Notes under the pieces: model-generated
The model's input: only the letters and a program-made list of their open reading frames with translations
Told to the model about the DNA's origin: nothing
Databases searched by the model: none
Shown here: positions 62,089-64,000 of the stretch, in pieces
Numbering within the stretch: position 1 is the stretch's first letter
Layout of the letters: each line of letters starts with the position of its first letter
DNA from: Sthenelais limicola
Lineage: Eukaryota > Annelida > Polychaeta > Phyllodocida > Sigalionidae
Reading direction: 5' to 3'
DNA length: 64,000 nucleotides
Assembly: GCA_942159475.1 (NCBI GenBank)
Contig: OW804094.1
Span: 50,774,966 to 50,838,965 of the forward strand
Made by a program: the position numbers and the translations under genes

Positions 62089-62224
62089 AGACCATAACCA
62101 TAGTCAGCCTGTAAGTAAGTAGAATAAATTTGGATATAATACACTCTCAACATGGCATTTCAGATTCAAAAAGAAGACATACAAAGGTTTTTCTTACTTA
62201 TTATCCCGTAGGAGAATCACGAAA

Positions 62225-62250
62225 CATCCATGAGCCGCCATCTTGGTTCC
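62225..62250 (-). promoter_or_regulatory. YY1-type motif at the presumed LINE 5' end
   Basis: The - strand reads GGAACCAAGATGGCGGCTCA. CAAGATGGC(G/C)GC is a YY1-binding sequence seen at the 5' ends of other LINEs, where it positions transcription starts. Here it lies about 140 bases upstream of the ORF. Confidence 0.45.
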
Positions 62251-62787
62251 GGTGTATAGAACCCACCGACACCAAGATGCCGACCCAAGTATACAATTAC
62301 AATACTACAAAGACAGTCAACAACTGTACAAAGGTATAATGAAAACACATTAAAGAAATCAAGGAAATTTATCAGGCAAATCAACATAGTCAATTTCTTT
62401 CGGCAAACACAACCACGATTTTGCGACATCAAATTATATCACGAACCGATTTATGTTTACAAAATGGTTGTTCCCACCGTGTTGTCGCCAACATTCATAA
62501 AGGTGTACAGTGGAAATATGATACGTAAACTGGTAATTGACCATTCAATTTTAGTATTTCACCATGTACCAAGACTTACATGATAAAATTAGGCACTATA
62601 GATAGTGTTGATTCATTTTATCAAAATGTGCGAATCACGACATCCTTTACGACATTACGTACCCAGTTATAAACACGCGGAAATGCTACAAATCACAGGT
62701 GAAAAAAGCAAATTACCGACCATGAAAAGCTTATAGAAAGCTCAAAAACTAGAAGGGACATCATAGGACAATACTTTACTCAAAAAG
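62251..62787. other. Gap between the LINE and the NADAR ORF
   Basis: No gene. It separates two - strand ORFs; whether one transcript covers both is not visible. Confidence 0.4.
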
Positions 62788-64000
62788 TCAGTTGAAACCT
62801 TCGACAGCCGAGTCGTACATGGCTGAAGTTTCACGTAAACTGTAGTCGAGTGGTTGTAGCTGCCGTCTAGACCGATTCGCCTCAGATGACGACAAATCGA
62901 TTCCCGATGCATTCATAATGTCTGCGTATACCGACTTATCCCTACCAATTCTTCTGGCACGTAAATTGGTTTTTAACATTCGTCCGGAGGTTATACTTGC
63001 CACCACAGGAGCTCTTACAGGAGTTTTGGACTCACTCTCATCGCCAACAACTTCCATGGGCGTGGTCGAATCTTCATCTAAAGGAGCGAATGTGTTTTTC
63101 ACTACAGTCGGAGGAGTTTTAGAAGTGCTTGCTTTGGAGGCAGGGACAGCATTAACTGGTGCTTTAAAGCCATCTGAGTCAGTGTTGGGTCTGATTTTAG
63201 GACTCGGTGGAGCTTTCTTACACTTTAGGCTATTGAAAGAGTTCATCTTCAAAGCATCACGGACCTCGCCACGGACCTTCATGAGGATTTCACCGAGAAC
63301 ATTCTTCCCCTTCCATGAATCGTTATCAAGGGCATAATCACCCAAATAACAGCCGCAGCCCCAGTAGGTGTTACTGGTAGCCTCAATGAGACGCACTGTA
63401 CCTGTCAAAACAAGCTTCTCAGACAGTTCTCTGTTTTGATAAAATTTGCAGCGAACGATATCAGTCATAATGTCGTTCTGCATGTTTCTCCAGGATGGAA
63501 TTTCGGTGACTCTATCTGCAAATCCTTTAATTTCCCTCGGATCAGGGTTATATAGGATAGACGTTGCTATGACCCTTTTCCCGTGAACAAGCATCTTTTT
63601 GTGTTGATATGCCTTTTCGGAGGAGTTGTACATTTCTCCAAGATAATAGAAATCAGCTGGTGCAAAGTTACTGAGATAAGCTCGTTCACTTTGGAAAGCT
63701 ATGCCATTTTTTACTGGCACTACCTTTACTTTCTCACAACTGAACCTTTCCTCCAAAGTATGTAACTGACGACTGTTGTATATTTTCCCGTCGATGAGAA
63801 CTTGATCCCCCTTGGGCCTGGTATACTTCTCATCTGCTCCAGCACTGATCGCCTGCTTGGCCATTAACCTCATCAGACTCTTTTTCTGACGCATCTCAAC
63901 CGAGTCGTAATCATGAAAAAACATTTTTTTACGGTTAGGCCAGTACTGGAGGGGGAAAGCCATGTCATTTTCGAAGGGAGTGTTCATATGCATTATTTGA
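62788..64000 (-). CDS. NADAR-domain protein (YbiA/DUF1768-like), 5' end at or beyond window edge
   Basis: At least 401 residues on the - strand. A Met lies at 63993 but the frame stays open to the window edge, so the true start may be outside. The N-terminal 90 residues include IDGKIYNSRQLHTLEERF. The NADAR domain spans about 95-245: SNFAP, SSEKAYQHKK (conserved Glu), PSWRNMQNDIM (conserved Trp), VRCKFYQN, EATSNTYWGCG and GKNVLGEILMKVR. NADAR proteins act on N-glycosidic bonds of riboflavin intermediates, NAD-derived or ADP-ribosyl substrates. A disordered Ser/Pro/Thr tail follows. It lies upstream of, and in the same direction as, the LINE, about 700 bases from its ORF. It could be a mobile-element ORF or a host gene. 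It is uninterrupted. Confidence 0.8.
   Translation of the reverse strand, partial: QIMHMNTPFENDMAFPLQYWPNRKKMFFHDYDSVEMRQKKSLMRLMAKQAISAGADEKYTRPKGDQVLIDGKIYNSRQLHTLEERFSCEKVKVVPVKNGIAFQSERAYLSNFAPADFYYLGEMYNSSEKAYQHKKMLVHGKRVIATSILYNPDPREIKGFADRVTEIPSWRNMQNDIMTDIVRCKFYQNRELSEKLVLTGTVRLIEATSNTYWGCGCYLGDYALDNDSWKGKNVLGEILMKVRGEVRDALKMNSFNSLKCKKAPPSPKIRPNTDSDGFKAPVNAVPASKASTSKTPPTVVKNTFAPLDEDSTTPMEVVGDESESKTPVRAPVVASITSGRMLKTNLRARRIGRDKSVYADIMNASGIDLSSSEANRSRRQLQPLDYSLRETSAMYDSAVEGFN

Larger units (their letters stand above)
58640..62250 (-). mobile_element. Jockey/CR1-like LINE, nearly full length, - strand
   Basis: Read on the - strand: a 5' region starting near 62250 with a YY1-type motif (CAAGATGGCGGC), an endonuclease-reverse transcriptase ORF (62,088 to 59,142 in three frame pieces), a 3' non-coding region and an AATAAA (about 58654-58659) near the 3' end. 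No separate ORF1 with a Gag-like knuckle is seen between 62,088 and 62,250. Two one-base frameshifts are the only obvious coding lesions, so it is recent. Confidence 0.8.

Overview
The window comes from an animal nuclear genome, most likely a marine invertebrate. The evidence is spliced genes with GT-AG introns and phase-consistent exons, dense mobile elements of many classes, a CHST-type carbohydrate sulfotransferase gene, histone-type 3' stem-loops and a tRNA-derived SINE. The sequence does not let me name the phylum. No bacterial features were found. Apart from the sulfotransferase gene and a short secreted-protein gene, almost every recognisable protein belongs to a mobile or virus-like element.

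Layout. 1-3,700: decayed Polinton (Maverick/polintovirus) block with an integrase plus chromodomain, minor capsid start, basic protein, broken major capsid gene and adenain-type protease on the + strand, and a convergent single-pass membrane protein gene on the - strand. 4,740-19,994: a tentative three-exon ORF whose first intron carries a very young Ty3/Gypsy element (5,521-16,465). That element has near-identical LTRs, a tRNA-His primer site, gag, pol, and a third 898-residue ORF with zinc fingers, a nuclear localisation signal and a coiled coil in place of env. 18,200-22,400: hairpins, a 34-bp inverted repeat, a 319-bp MITE and a possible solo LTR. 23,481-27,245: a four-exon, 853-residue transposase-like gene, flanked at a distance by a shared CATCATCAAGCGAAC motif. 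29,533-31,289: a spliced secreted Thr-rich protein gene. 36,326-39,059: the sulfotransferase gene. 39,513-41,061: a pogo/Tc1-like non-autonomous element with a TA duplication.

43,100-44,280: a divergent pair of small paralogous non-histone genes that share a symmetric CCAAT-box promoter. Each ends in a histone-type 3' stem-loop. This is the most surprising locus in the window. 44,953-54,434: a KDZ-type transposase gene of about a dozen exons, followed by a second large multi-exon gene of unknown function with acidic and Ser/Thr-rich repeats. Together they could be one large DNA transposon. 55,100-57,900: palindromes, a tRNA-derived SINE and minisatellites. 58,640-62,250 (- strand): a recent LINE with an apurinic endonuclease and reverse transcriptase. 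62,788-64,000 (- strand): an intact NADAR-domain ORF running off the window.

Many interrupted genes are broken by one-base changes, several of them inside homopolymers. Some of these lesions could be assembly errors rather than real decay.
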